DNA from: an uncultured Prevotella sp.
GTDB lineage: Bacteria > Bacteroidota > Bacteroidia > Bacteroidales > Bacteroidaceae
NCBI GenBank assembly: GCA_902798285.1
Contig: CADBVZ010000006.1
Location: 91,031 to 155,030 of the forward strand
Length of the DNA: 64,000 bases
Direction: 5' to 3'
Part shown: in pieces, positions 41,584 through 50,667 of the stretch
Layout: each line of letters opens with the position of its first letter
Position numbering within the stretch: position 1 is the stretch's first letter
Made by a program: the position numbers and the translations under genes
The notes under the pieces: model-generated
Told to the model about the DNA's origin: nothing
Databases searched by the model: none
What the model saw: the letters and a program-made list of their open reading frames with translations, nothing else

Positions 41584-43929
41584 TTACTGCTTCAGCAGGT
41601 TGAGGGGCTGCTGGGGAGCGAGGGCGTTGCTCGTGGCCTCGGTGTACTCCTTAAGAGCGAGAGGCAGTGTTGCCTTGATGTCGCGGCTGGAGAATCCGAA
41701 GCGGAACTGATAGGTGCCGGGCTCAGTGAGCCACTGACTGTTTGCCTCGTCGAACGATGCGAGGTCGCGCAACAGAAGGTTCATCGTGATGGTCTGACTC
41801 TCACCTGGCTTCAGCTCGCGGGTCTTGGCAAAGGCCTTCAATTCCTGAGCGGGCTTCTCGAGACGACCCTGAGGTGCCTGAACATACACCTGAACAACCT
41901 GTTTGCCACTGACACTACCAGTGTTCTTAACGGTAACGGTCATGTCAACGAGATTACCACGGCTCTTCACAGTGGGTTTCGAGAGTTCGAACGTGGTGTA
42001 AGAGAGGCCGAATCCGAAGGGATATGCCACATCCTTCTGGAAGGTATCAAAGAAACGATAACCTACGTAGATGTCCTCATCGTGGTTGGTGTAGTCATAG
42101 CCTGCTACCTGACCTACATAGCCTCTGGTTACCTCGTAGGTATAGAAGTCCATCGTGCCAGGATAATTATTCGTCGAGGCATGATCGGTGGCAGCGATAG
42201 GCCACGTCATGGTGAGCTTACCAGAAGGATTAACCTTACCAGTGAGTAGGTCGGCGATAGAGTTGCCTCCCTCCATACCAGGCTGCCAAGCGCAGAGAAT
42301 GGCATCAGGATAGCCACTCCAAGAGGCGGTTTCGATAACACTACCTGAGTTGATGATTACGATGACGGGCTTGCCTGCCTGATGGAAGGCATTGCAAACG
42401 TCAATGATGAGGTTGCGCTCCTCAGGAATGAGGTTAAACTCGGTATCGATGTCGCGATCGATACCTTCACCAGCCTGACGGCCAATGGTGATGATAGCAG
42501 CATCGGAGGCTCCTACTTCTTTATTAATGGCGATGGACGAGAGTCCGATTTCCGGATACTTTTGTTGACCCATCATCTCGGTCTGGAACCACTTTGCAGG
42601 ATGGCGCTCGGCTTGGAACTTCACTTTTGCATACTCGATGTACTTACGATAGATATCGGTGAGGGTTGCACTCGACTTGATTCCGGCATTCTCCAAGCCC
42701 TGAAGCATATCCACTACATAAGGCGGATGAACGCAGCCTGAACCAGTACCACCACTCAGGAAGTCGTAAGAGTTCTCGCCAAAGAGGGCGACAGTTTTAA
42801 TTGAACCGTCCTTCCATGGGAGGATTCCATTATTCTTAAGAAGTACAATTCCTTCAGCGGCACTCTGACGTGTGATGGCTGCATGAGCCTTGAAGTCGGG
42901 GGCGTTGCTGGCAGGGTACTTGTGGAAACTCGGGGTCTTTACAATATATTCGAGCATACGGCGCACGTTACGGTCAACATCTGCAATGTCGAGGGTTCCG
43001 TTCTTTACGCCAGCGATGATCTCGTCAACCTGAGCGGGCTGTCCAGGCTCCATGAGGTCGTTGCCTGCATGTACTTCGCGAGTAGTGGGAAGACCTTCGC
43101 GGATGCCAATCCAGTCGGTCATGACGATACCCTTAAAGCCCCAGTCGTCGCGAAGAATCTTGGTGAGCAGATCGTGATTACCCATAGAGAACTCACCATT
43201 GATCTTATTATACGAAGCCATGACGGTCCAAGGGTTACTCTCGCGCACAGCAATTTCGAAACCACGGAGATAAAGCTCACGGGCGGCACGCTGACTAACG
43301 CGCTCGTCGACAGAGGTGCGGTCGGTCTCCTGAGAATTTACGGCGAAGTGCTTGGCAGAAACACCTGCTCCCTGACTCTGTACACCGTTGATATAGGCGG
43401 CAGCAATCTTACCGGTGAGTAGCGGATCCTCAGAGTAATACTCAAAGTTACGGCCACAAAGAGGATTACGGTGGAGGTTCATACCTGGACCAAGGATGAC
43501 ATCACAACGATATTCCTTGGTTTCGTTACCGATAGCCTCACCAACCTTGCCTACAAGTTCGGTGTTCCATGTGGAAGCAAGACAAGAGCCTATGGGGAAG
43601 GCTGTGGCGTAGAAAGTCTTGTCAGTACCCTTTCGGGTAGGATTGATACGCACACCAGCAGGGCCGTCAGTTAGGACGGTGGCAGGGATTCCAAGTCGTG
43701 GAATGGCTGGAGAGGTTCCTGCGGCTCCTGCCACCAGGTCGGCCTCACCGCCAACAACAGCTCCTGCACCGAAAAAGTTGTTTGCACCGCCAACGAGTAG
43801 TTTGGCTTTCTCTTCAAGGGTCATGGCCTTGAGCACCTCGTCGATGTTATCGGCTCTGAGCTGGGGCTGAGCATTTGTTGTCATAGCGAATGTTGTTGCT
43901 AATAAACAGGTTGTTAGTAATTTTTTCAT
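41584..43929 (-). CDS. Glycoside hydrolase family 3 beta-glucosidase-like enzyme
   Basis: The protein has 781 residues from the start at 43929, where a signal peptide begins (MKKLLTTCLLATTFAMTTNAQ); a frame 11 codons longer has no such fit. Family 3 motifs are present: KHFAVN near 205, GIVMTDWIGIREG near 275 with the nucleophile Asp, and the second domain (LLKNNGILPWKDGSIKTVALFG). A fibronectin-like C-terminal domain (VDMTVTVKNTGSVSGKQVVQ) ends the chain. The enzyme would release glucose or other beta-linked sugars in the periplasm. It follows the deacetylase gene by 10 bases and ends in a strong terminator. Confidence 0.93.
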   Translation of the reverse strand: MKKLLTTCLLATTFAMTTNAQPQLRADNIDEVLKAMTLEEKAKLLVGGANNFFGAGAVVGGEADLVAGAAGTSPAIPRLGIPATVLTDGPAGVRINPTRKGTDKTFYATAFPIGSCLASTWNTELVGKVGEAIGNETKEYRCDVILGPGMNLHRNPLCGRNFEYYSEDPLLTGKIAAAYINGVQSQGAGVSAKHFAVNSQETDRTSVDERVSQRAARELYLRGFEIAVRESNPWTVMASYNKINGEFSMGNHDLLTKILRDDWGFKGIVMTDWIGIREGLPTTREVHAGNDLMEPGQPAQVDEIIAGVKNGTLDIADVDRNVRRMLEYIVKTPSFHKYPASNAPDFKAHAAITRQSAAEGIVLLKNNGILPWKDGSIKTVALFGENSYDFLSGGTGSGCVHPPYVVDMLQGLENAGIKSSATLTDIYRKYIEYAKVKFQAERHPAKWFQTEMMGQQKYPEIGLSSIAINKEVGASDAAIITIGRQAGEGIDRDIDTEFNLIPEERNLIIDVCNAFHQAGKPVIVIINSGSVIETASWSGYPDAILCAWQPGMEGGNSIADLLTGKVNPSGKLTMTWPIAATDHASTNNYPGTMDFYTYEVTRGYVGQVAGYDYTNHDEDIYVGYRFFDTFQKDVAYPFGFGLSYTTFELSKPTVKSRGNLVDMTVTVKNTGSVSGKQVVQVYVQAPQGRLEKPAQELKAFAKTRELKPGESQTITMNLLLRDLASFDEANSQWLTEPGTYQFRFGFSSRDIKATLPLALKEYTEATSNALAPQQPLNLLKQ

Positions 43930-43939
43930 ATAATTATTG

Positions 43940-44551
43940 TTAGGGGAAAATCCGGAAAGCATAGCCTTGATCCTTGAGCCACTGGAGTGACTCTGGAAGG
44001 GCCGTTCGTAATTTGTCGATGGATTTCAGTGAATCGTGGAAGGTGATGATGGAGCCGTTACGCGCGTACTTCTTTATATTATTAACAACGTCCTCGGCTG
44101 TTAACCATTTGGAGTAATCACGGGTCACGAGGTCCCACATCACGATCTTGTATTTGCGACTGAGCCAAGCATATTGAGTCAAGCGCATCCAACCATGAGG
44201 TGGACGTACATAATGGCTCTTGATATAGGCATTGGCCTTCTCAACATTATAACTGTATTCCTTGATGGTGTGGCGCAGTCCGCCGATATGGTTGTGGGTA
44301 TGATTACCCACCTGATGGCCTTCGGCCACGATGCGCTCATAGAGTTCAGGGTATTTGCGCACATTGTCGCCCACCATGAAGAAGGTAGCTTTTGCTCCAA
44401 ACTCTTTCAGCGTGTCGAGAATAAAGGGGGTAGCTTCCGGTATGGGACCATCGTCGAAGGTCAGGTAGACTGCCTTCTCGTGATGATCCATTCTCCAGTA
44501 GGCGTTTGGATAAAGCCAGCGGAGATATATTGCCGGTTGCTCAATAATCAT
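43940..44551 (-). CDS. Polysaccharide deacetylase (NodB family)
   Basis: The protein has 203 residues. The NodB catalytic set is clear: TFDDGP (31-36) with the metal Asp, GNHTHNH with the metal His pair, RPPHG, a DLVTRDYS motif, and the closing TFHDS. It has no signal peptide, so it acts in the cytosol or is moved by another route. Such enzymes remove N- or O-acetyl groups from chitin-like, peptidoglycan or capsular sugars. The gene overlaps the DUF2723 gene by 4 bases and precedes GH3, so an envelope-sugar role is likely. Confidence 0.9.
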   Translation of the reverse strand: MIIEQPAIYLRWLYPNAYWRMDHHEKAVYLTFDDGPIPEATPFILDTLKEFGAKATFFMVGDNVRKYPELYERIVAEGHQVGNHTHNHIGGLRHTIKEYSYNVEKANAYIKSHYVRPPHGWMRLTQYAWLSRKYKIVMWDLVTRDYSKWLTAEDVVNNIKKYARNGSIITFHDSLKSIDKLRTALPESLQWLKDQGYAFRIFP

Positions 44552-47500
44552 TCTCCCCAGTTCCCTCCTTTTGATTCGTACAAGCTCATATAGCCTTGGA
44601 GTTGCTTCTCCATAACATCGGCCTTCTTCTGGTCCACAAGATCCTCAATCTGGAGTATCTGCTGCATGATGTAGAGCTGAATCATACAATCGTGCTGTGA
44701 GAGAGAGAACTGCGAACCATCGAGCGAGCAATAGTACTGTAAGTACTGCATAGACTTTGTCCACAGGGCATTGATAACCTGCTGGGCCTTCTTAGGCTGA
44801 GCCGTGAGGGCATATGAACGGGCAATGTCGAGCGAGCCGCTCTGATAGTCATGTGGGATGTTATAATCAGGTAGGCATTTCTCTGCCTTATCGAGCACTT
44901 GCTTCGCCTTCTGATCCTTGCCTTCCTGAACGAGGTGGAGGGCGAGGGTAGAAAGTAGACGACGATGGGTGTAACACATGCGCATAACCGTCTCGTCGAG
45001 ATAGATGCCTGGTGCATCGACACCACCGAACTTAAACTTGTTCATGACGTTGTTGAACGTTTTCTCGGTATCGAAGTTCTTGGCACCTGGGGCGTTGGTG
45101 GTAAACGGTGTGATACGGTTAGCCAATCCCTCTTGTACGAAGTTGTCGCCCAGATTCATATAGTTCTCTGCTCCTACTGTGAGAGCCACGTAGATGGGGC
45201 GTGTCCAGTTGGCATTGGCTATCATTTCGAGCATCATGAGGTCGCCCTTATATAGCGCACTCTTACCCTTGAGCGAGATGACCATCTTGTCGGGGATGGA
45301 GTCGCTGGCCATCATCATGCCACTCTTGCGAACAGCCTCTTTGTCGATAGTGACAAATACGGTATCAGTAGGAATCACATGGAAGTCTCTGACCTTTGAA
45401 CGTACCCAGTTGTTAAGGATGTTCTTCAATTCGAATGGCTCTTCGCCCAACTGCTCTTTAGCCTCCTTGGGATTCTGACGGTAGAGCTCGAGTACCTGCT
45501 CCTTGAGTGAGGGATCAACCTGAACATATTCGTTGGTACCAGCGCAATATTCCAGACGGCTCCAATTGATAGGCATAGAGGGTGAATCGTATGCAGGACG
45601 GCGCATCTGGTCGATGTACCAGTCGGTCTGCAGATAAGAGAGGTTGCACACGCGGGCATCAGTACGAACGCCTTCGGTATCCTGATTGTACCAGAGGGGG
45701 AATGTGTCATTATCGCCGTTGGTGAATATAATGGGATTGCCTTCCTCCTGAAGTGTCATGAGATAGTTCTGTCCGAAGTCGCGACAGGTGTAGCGTCCAG
45801 AACGGTCATGATCGTCCCAGGTTTGTGAGGCCATCTGGATGGGAACAAAGAAACAGATCACACCAACAACAGCTGCAATGACGAGGCTTTCTTTCTTCAA
45901 CTTGCGCTGGAGCCAGTCGATGATGGCTGCTACACCCATACCACACCAAATGGCGAAAGCGTAGAACGAACCAGCATATGCATAGTCGCGTTCACGGGGC
46001 TGCATAGGTGTCTGATTCAAATAGATGACGATTGCTAAGCCTGTCATGAAGAACAGGAAGAATACAACCCAGAACTGGCGTATGCCAATAGGATCATCAA
46101 TTGTCTTATCGCCAACCTGACGCTTACGGGTGTACCAAGCCTGCCAGAAAAGACCCAGCAGACCGAGAATGAGCGGCATGCAATAGAATACGTTGTGGCC
46201 TTTATTCTCCTTCAGCTCATCGGGCATGAGCGACTGATCTCCCAGGCGGGCGTTATCAATAAACGGAATACCCGTGAGCCAGTTGCCGTGCTCGAGTTCA
46301 CCATTACCTTGAATATCATTCTGACGACCAGCGAAGTTCCACATAAAGTAGCGCCAGTACATAAAGTTACACTGGTATGAGAGGAAGAAACGGATGTTTT
46401 CAAATTGGGTAGGTACCTTAATCGTCATGGGTTCGCCACAACGGTCGTACGATACCTCAGAACCGTCGACGCCACCCATCCACGACTCGTAAGCTGCAGC
46501 ATGAGCTGCATCGTACATGCGTGGGAACAGCATGTTCTGTGCATATTTGTATTCATCCTTGGTGCGAACTACAAAGTACGAGTCCTTCTCATCGGCCGAG
46601 GCTTTCTCCTTACGCTGATACACAGGCTTGCCTTTCGACATGACGGGCTTGCAGTAGTTGCCCTCCTGCTCGAGTGCTACCTGTGAGGTGTAAGCCTGAC
46701 CATAGAGTAGGGGACGCTGTCCGTACTGATCGCGACCCAGATAGTCGCCAAGCGTGAAGATGTCCTCAGGAGAGTTCTGGTCCATTGGCGGATTGGCCGA
46801 AGAACGGATGACAATCAGGGCATAGCTGGAGTAACCAATCATCAGCATAAGCATGCAGAGCAGCATGGTGTTTTTGATGCGGGCAGAGATGAGAGGCTGT
46901 TTCTCACGCTGATAACTTAGAACAAACCACAGAATGGCGAGAACTACAATACCAATGAAGAAGGCCGACCATCCCCAGCCGTAGAAGGGGACACCCAGCA
47001 TACCTACGGAAAGCAGGAAAGCCGTGTTCTGTACCTTTTGGCCGTGGCGTTGGGTCTGGGTTTCGTAAACAGCCCAGATAACACAGGTTACCAATAAGAT
47101 GATATAGATAATTTCGCCCGTATTGAACGGCATACCGAGGGTGTTGACAAAGAACAACTCAAACCATCCGCCCACGGTGATGATACCAGGAACCACACCA
47201 TAGAGCACAGCGGCGAGAATCACAACCGAGATAGCCAAGGCAATGAGAGAGCCTTTGAGGTTGGCATCGGGGAAACGGCGATAATACCATACAAGTACAA
47301 TGGCGGGTACGCATAGGAGGTTCAGCAGGTGGACACCGATAGAGAGGCCTGTCATATACATAATCAGCACCAACCATCTGTCGGAGTGAGGTTCGTCAGC
47401 ATGGTCTTCCCATTTCAGGATCAGCCAGAATACTACAGCCGTAAAAGCAGAAGAGTAGGCATAAACCTCACCTTCGACAGCTGAGAACCAGAATGTGTCG

Positions 47501-47901
47501 CTAAAGGTATAGATGAGGGCACCCACAAGTCCTGAGGCTTCGATGGCAATAAGCTTCGAGAGCGACATGTCGCTCGAGTCCTTAACGAGTAATCGGCGCA
47601 CAAGGTGAGTGATGCTCCAGAAAAGGAACAGGATACATGTGGCGGATAGCAGGGCGCTCATGGTGTTTACCATGCGTGCTACTTGCGAGGGATCGCTCGT
47701 AAACTGCGAGAAGAGGTTGGCCGTCAGCATGAAGAACGGTGCCCCAGGGGGATGTCCGATTTCAAGTTTATAACCTGTTGTAATAAATTCCGGGCAGTCC
47801 CAGAAACTGGCTGTCGGCTCGATTGTAGAACAATATACGAAGGCGGCAATCAGGAAAGAGAGCCATCCGAGGATATTGTCCACCAGTCTGAATTGTTTCA
47901 T
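44548..47901 (-). CDS. DUF2723 membrane glycosyltransferase, O-mannosyltransferase-like
   Basis: The protein has 1117 residues. The N-terminal half (about 1-680) has many membrane helices and begins VDNILGWLSFLIAAFVYCSTIEPTASFWDCPEF, where the WDCPEF acidic stretch is the typical early motif of this family. The C-terminal half is a soluble helical domain, perhaps TPR-like (YSLTAQPKKAQQVINALW). The family is annotated as protein O-mannosyl-transferase-like and would use a lipid-linked sugar on the outside of the inner membrane; Bacteroidetes have general protein O-glycosylation. It starts an apparent three-gene unit with the deacetylase and GH3. Confidence 0.85.
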   Translation of the reverse strand: MKQFRLVDNILGWLSFLIAAFVYCSTIEPTASFWDCPEFITTGYKLEIGHPPGAPFFMLTANLFSQFTSDPSQVARMVNTMSALLSATCILFLFWSITHLVRRLLVKDSSDMSLSKLIAIEASGLVGALIYTFSDTFWFSAVEGEVYAYSSAFTAVVFWLILKWEDHADEPHSDRWLVLIMYMTGLSIGVHLLNLLCVPAIVLVWYYRRFPDANLKGSLIALAISVVILAAVLYGVVPGIITVGGWFELFFVNTLGMPFNTGEIIYIILLVTCVIWAVYETQTQRHGQKVQNTAFLLSVGMLGVPFYGWGWSAFFIGIVVLAILWFVLSYQREKQPLISARIKNTMLLCMLMLMIGYSSYALIVIRSSANPPMDQNSPEDIFTLGDYLGRDQYGQRPLLYGQAYTSQVALEQEGNYCKPVMSKGKPVYQRKEKASADEKDSYFVVRTKDEYKYAQNMLFPRMYDAAHAAAYESWMGGVDGSEVSYDRCGEPMTIKVPTQFENIRFFLSYQCNFMYWRYFMWNFAGRQNDIQGNGELEHGNWLTGIPFIDNARLGDQSLMPDELKENKGHNVFYCMPLILGLLGLFWQAWYTRKRQVGDKTIDDPIGIRQFWVVFFLFFMTGLAIVIYLNQTPMQPRERDYAYAGSFYAFAIWCGMGVAAIIDWLQRKLKKESLVIAAVVGVICFFVPIQMASQTWDDHDRSGRYTCRDFGQNYLMTLQEEGNPIIFTNGDNDTFPLWYNQDTEGVRTDARVCNLSYLQTDWYIDQMRRPAYDSPSMPINWSRLEYCAGTNEYVQVDPSLKEQVLELYRQNPKEAKEQLGEEPFELKNILNNWVRSKVRDFHVIPTDTVFVTIDKEAVRKSGMMMASDSIPDKMVISLKGKSALYKGDLMMLEMIANANWTRPIYVALTVGAENYMNLGDNFVQEGLANRITPFTTNAPGAKNFDTEKTFNNVMNKFKFGGVDAPGIYLDETVMRMCYTHRRLLSTLALHLVQEGKDQKAKQVLDKAEKCLPDYNIPHDYQSGSLDIARSYALTAQPKKAQQVINALWTKSMQYLQYYCSLDGSQFSLSQHDCMIQLYIMQQILQIEDLVDQKKADVMEKQLQGYMSLYESKGGNWGE

Positions 47902-47962
47902 TGAAAATATGCTATTCTAACGTTAAAATCTAAAAACACTGCAAAATTACGAAAAAAGTCGG

Positions 47963-48415
47963 CTACATGAATAATCCTGCGCCGTAAATTAAGATTATAT
48001 AACGGAAAATCTTTCCTAATGTAATGGCTACAAACGTGATAACGATATTGGAACGCATCAATCCCAGCGCGATGGTGATGGCCGAGCCCAATACTGGCAG
48101 GAAAGCGAAAAAGCCCATCCAAGAACCTCGTCCAGCCATGAAACGGTGGGCCTTTTCAAGGTCTTCCTTCTTCACATGCAGGTACTTCTCTATCCACTCC
48201 ATCTTACCCATACGACCTACAAAATAGTTCACAACGCTACCTAAAACGTTGCCCACAGTACCATAGACCATGAGTTGCCAAGGGTCGAGCCCTGTGGCCA
48301 TCAGGGCCACCATCACAGCCTCGCTTGAGAAGGGGAAGAAACTGCCGGCCAAGAAGGCTGCCAGCAACATGCCCCAATAACCATATTGGGTTAGAAGTGA
48401 GATGATGAAATCCAT
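47963..48415 (-). CDS. YqaA/DedA-like small membrane protein
   Basis: The protein has 150 residues with about four membrane stretches. The start LLTQYGYWGMLLAAFLAGSFFPFSSEAVMVALM and the middle GTVGNVLGSVVNYFVGR follow the SNARE-associated/YqaA family; the FFAFLPVLGSAITIALG part is the typical re-entrant helix. Members are thought to flip lipids such as undecaprenyl phosphate or phosphatidylethanolamine. Its start overlaps the upstream membrane gene by 25 bases. Confidence 0.8.
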   Translation of the reverse strand: MDFIISLLTQYGYWGMLLAAFLAGSFFPFSSEAVMVALMATGLDPWQLMVYGTVGNVLGSVVNYFVGRMGKMEWIEKYLHVKKEDLEKAHRFMAGRGSWMGFFAFLPVLGSAITIALGLMRSNIVITFVAITLGKIFRYIILIYGAGLFM

Positions 48416-49329
48416 AGGTTAAGACCAGTCAGGGTAAGGGTGATGGCTGCTATCACGATAAACACAATATTTGAAAGCCTTGTGTGTGTCAGGGCGATGA
48501 AGTGTCCATATAGCGGACTTACTGTAATGATCATCATACCAATTATCATGCCGTAACACTGAGGTTGCAGGAAAACCAGTAGCACAGAATAGACCGTCAT
48601 CAAGATGAAGGTGTAATAGAGCTGGCGTACGCGAATCTTGTCGAGATAACTGGTAATGAAGAAATGAAGTCCGCCCAGAATGGCCAGAGCCAGCAAGAAT
48701 CCTAGGAAAAACAGTTGTGGCATACTCAGCGAAGCAAAGTCGGGTCGCAATGTGATGTCCAAAAGCCCAGCCAGATGATCTGTCCAAATATGGAACTCAT
48801 GATGATACACATACCAGGGTAGCGTAAACCAATAAGGTGTGATCAGTCCCAATAGTGAGGCGAGGAATGTGCGCCATGAGAGGGAATAGATGAGCCATGC
48901 CATCAGTATCCAATAAAGGGGTACGTAGTAGAGTATATGTACATCTATACAACTGGCCACACCCAAACATAAGAATACATAATAGATCCATCCCGCCGTA
49001 TCGGTATCCTGATATGTATGGAAGAGCATGAATAGCGAGGAAACAGCACATAGCTGCACCACGGCTCCTGATATGGAGGGGAAGAGGAATACCGCTGTAC
49101 ATATCAGAACGATATATACACACGACACCATCCTACTGAAGATGCGGATGAGCATATTCTGATTGTTTAGCTCCGCCATCAGATATACTGATAAACCGAA
49201 ACAGCAGAATTGAACCCACCATTGCTCCGTCAGCAGCCCAGCCAGTAGCCAAACAATAATGCCATATACTACCGCTATCGGAAGCGATAAGCGACTTTCA
49301 GCTATCTTATTCTGAAGCCTTTTTTTCAT
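48391..49329 (-). CDS. Uncharacterised multi-spanning membrane protein
   Basis: The protein has 312 residues with about eight to nine hydrophobic segments starting at residue 16 (LPIAVVYGIIVWLLAGLL). No motif is recognised. It is 12 bases after purD and overlaps the YqaA-like gene. Its topology and Trp/Tyr-rich loops could fit a lipid or sugar handling protein, but no function can be claimed. Confidence 0.6.
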   Translation of the reverse strand: MKKRLQNKIAESRLSLPIAVVYGIIVWLLAGLLTEQWWVQFCCFGLSVYLMAELNNQNMLIRIFSRMVSCVYIVLICTAVFLFPSISGAVVQLCAVSSLFMLFHTYQDTDTAGWIYYVFLCLGVASCIDVHILYYVPLYWILMAWLIYSLSWRTFLASLLGLITPYWFTLPWYVYHHEFHIWTDHLAGLLDITLRPDFASLSMPQLFFLGFLLALAILGGLHFFITSYLDKIRVRQLYYTFILMTVYSVLLVFLQPQCYGMIIGMMIITVSPLYGHFIALTHTRLSNIVFIVIAAITLTLTGLNLWISSSHF

Positions 49330-49341
49330 TTCACTAACCTC

Positions 49342-50628
49342 TTAAAGGTCCGCTCCGATATCGCGACGGAAATATTTGTCGGTAAACTGAATCTTCTGGG
49401 CCTCCTCGAACGATTTCTGCAGAGCCTCGGCTTTGTCTTTACCATACGATGACACAGCAATCACACGTCCACCGTTGGTTACTACCTCACCATCCTTCAG
49501 GGCTGTACCACTATGGAAGACGATAGAACCCTCTACGTTCTCAATGCCCTTGATGGGGTAACCTTTCTTATATTCCTGAGGATAGCCTCCGCTGACGAGC
49601 ATGACGCAAACAGCTGCACGCTCATCGAATTCTATGCTGCGCTGGTCGAGATTACCTTCTGCCACACCCTCGAACAGGTCTACGATGTCGCTCTTAAGGC
49701 GTAGCATCACACTCTCCGTCTCAGGATCGCCCATACGGCAGTTGTACTCAATCACGTATGGTTCGGCCTCCTTGCTGGGGGTATTGGTGCGATTGATGAG
49801 TCCGAAGAAGATGAATCCCTTGTAGTCGATACCATCAGCGGCCAGTCCTTCTACGGTAGGACGGATAATACGATCCTCCACCTTCTGCATCCACTCCTTG
49901 GTGGCGAAGGGAACGGGGGTCACACTACCCATACCGCCAGTGTTCAAGCCCGTATCGTGCTCGCCAATACGCTTGTAGTCCTTAGCCTCAGGCAGAATCT
50001 TGTAGTTTTTACCATCAGTAAGCACGAAGACCGAACACTCGATACCACTCATAAACTCCTCAATCACCACACGGCTCGAAGCGTTGCCGAACATACCGCC
50101 CAGCATCTCCTTCAGTTCTTTCTTGGCTTCGTCGAGGGTGGGAAGTATGAGTACACCCTTACCAGCACAAAGACCATCGGCCTTCAGCACGTAGGGAGCC
50201 TCGAGGGTTTCGAGAAACTTCAGTCCTTCCTCCAGATGCTCGCCATCGAATGTCTGATAACGGGCTGTGGGGATGTTGTGACGCTCCATGAAACTCTTGG
50301 CAAAATCCTTCGAGCCTTCGAGCACGGCACCAGCCTTTGAAGGACCAATCACGGGCACGTTCTTCGTACGCTCGTCAACCTTCAACTCGTCGTAGATACC
50401 CTTTACCAGAGGATCCTCAGGACCTACCACCACCATGTTGATGCCTTTCTCAACTACGAAGTTCTTGATAGCCTCGAAGTCGTCGGCCTTCATGGCTACA
50501 TTTTCGCCGCAGTTGCCTGTACCAGCGTTACCTGGGGCGATATAGAGTTTCTCACATTTGTTGCTCTGAGCGATTTTCCAAGCCAGGGCGTGCTCACGTC
50601 CGCCACTTCCTAACAGTAAGATTTTCAT
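49342..50628 (-). CDS. purD: Phosphoribosylamine-glycine ligase PurD
   Basis: The protein has 428 residues from the start at 50628 ([20 protein letters not shown]), a frame 7 codons shorter than the maximum but clearly the family start. GGREHA, then the ATP-grasp parts ([13 protein letters not shown] near 155, then [15 protein letters not shown] near 195), then [11 protein letters not shown] near 285, are all present. PurD joins glycine to 5-phosphoribosylamine in purine synthesis. It lies 35 bases after the DPP-IV gene; that gap holds four CAATTTT repeats. Confidence 0.96.
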   Translation of the reverse strand: MKILLLGSGGREHALAWKIAQSNKCEKLYIAPGNAGTGNCGENVAMKADDFEAIKNFVVEKGINMVVVGPEDPLVKGIYDELKVDERTKNVPVIGPSKAGAVLEGSKDFAKSFMERHNIPTARYQTFDGEHLEEGLKFLETLEAPYVLKADGLCAGKGVLILPTLDEAKKELKEMLGGMFGNASSRVVIEEFMSGIECSVFVLTDGKNYKILPEAKDYKRIGEHDTGLNTGGMGSVTPVPFATKEWMQKVEDRIIRPTVEGLAADGIDYKGFIFFGLINRTNTPSKEAEPYVIEYNCRMGDPETESVMLRLKSDIVDLFEGVAEGNLDQRSIEFDERAAVCVMLVSGGYPQEYKKGYPIKGIENVEGSIVFHSGTALKDGEVVTNGGRVIAVSSYGKDKAEALQKSFEEAQKIQFTDKYFRRDIGADL

Positions 50629-50637
50629 GTTGTTTAT

Positions 50638-50667
50638 TTCAATTTTCAATTTTCAATTTTCAATTAC
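50638..50667. repeat. Four CAATTTT tandem repeats
   Basis: The 7-base unit CAATTTT recurs four times in the gap between purD and the DPP-IV-like gene. It resembles the octamer repeats elsewhere in the window and could act as a slipping spacer. Confidence 0.75.
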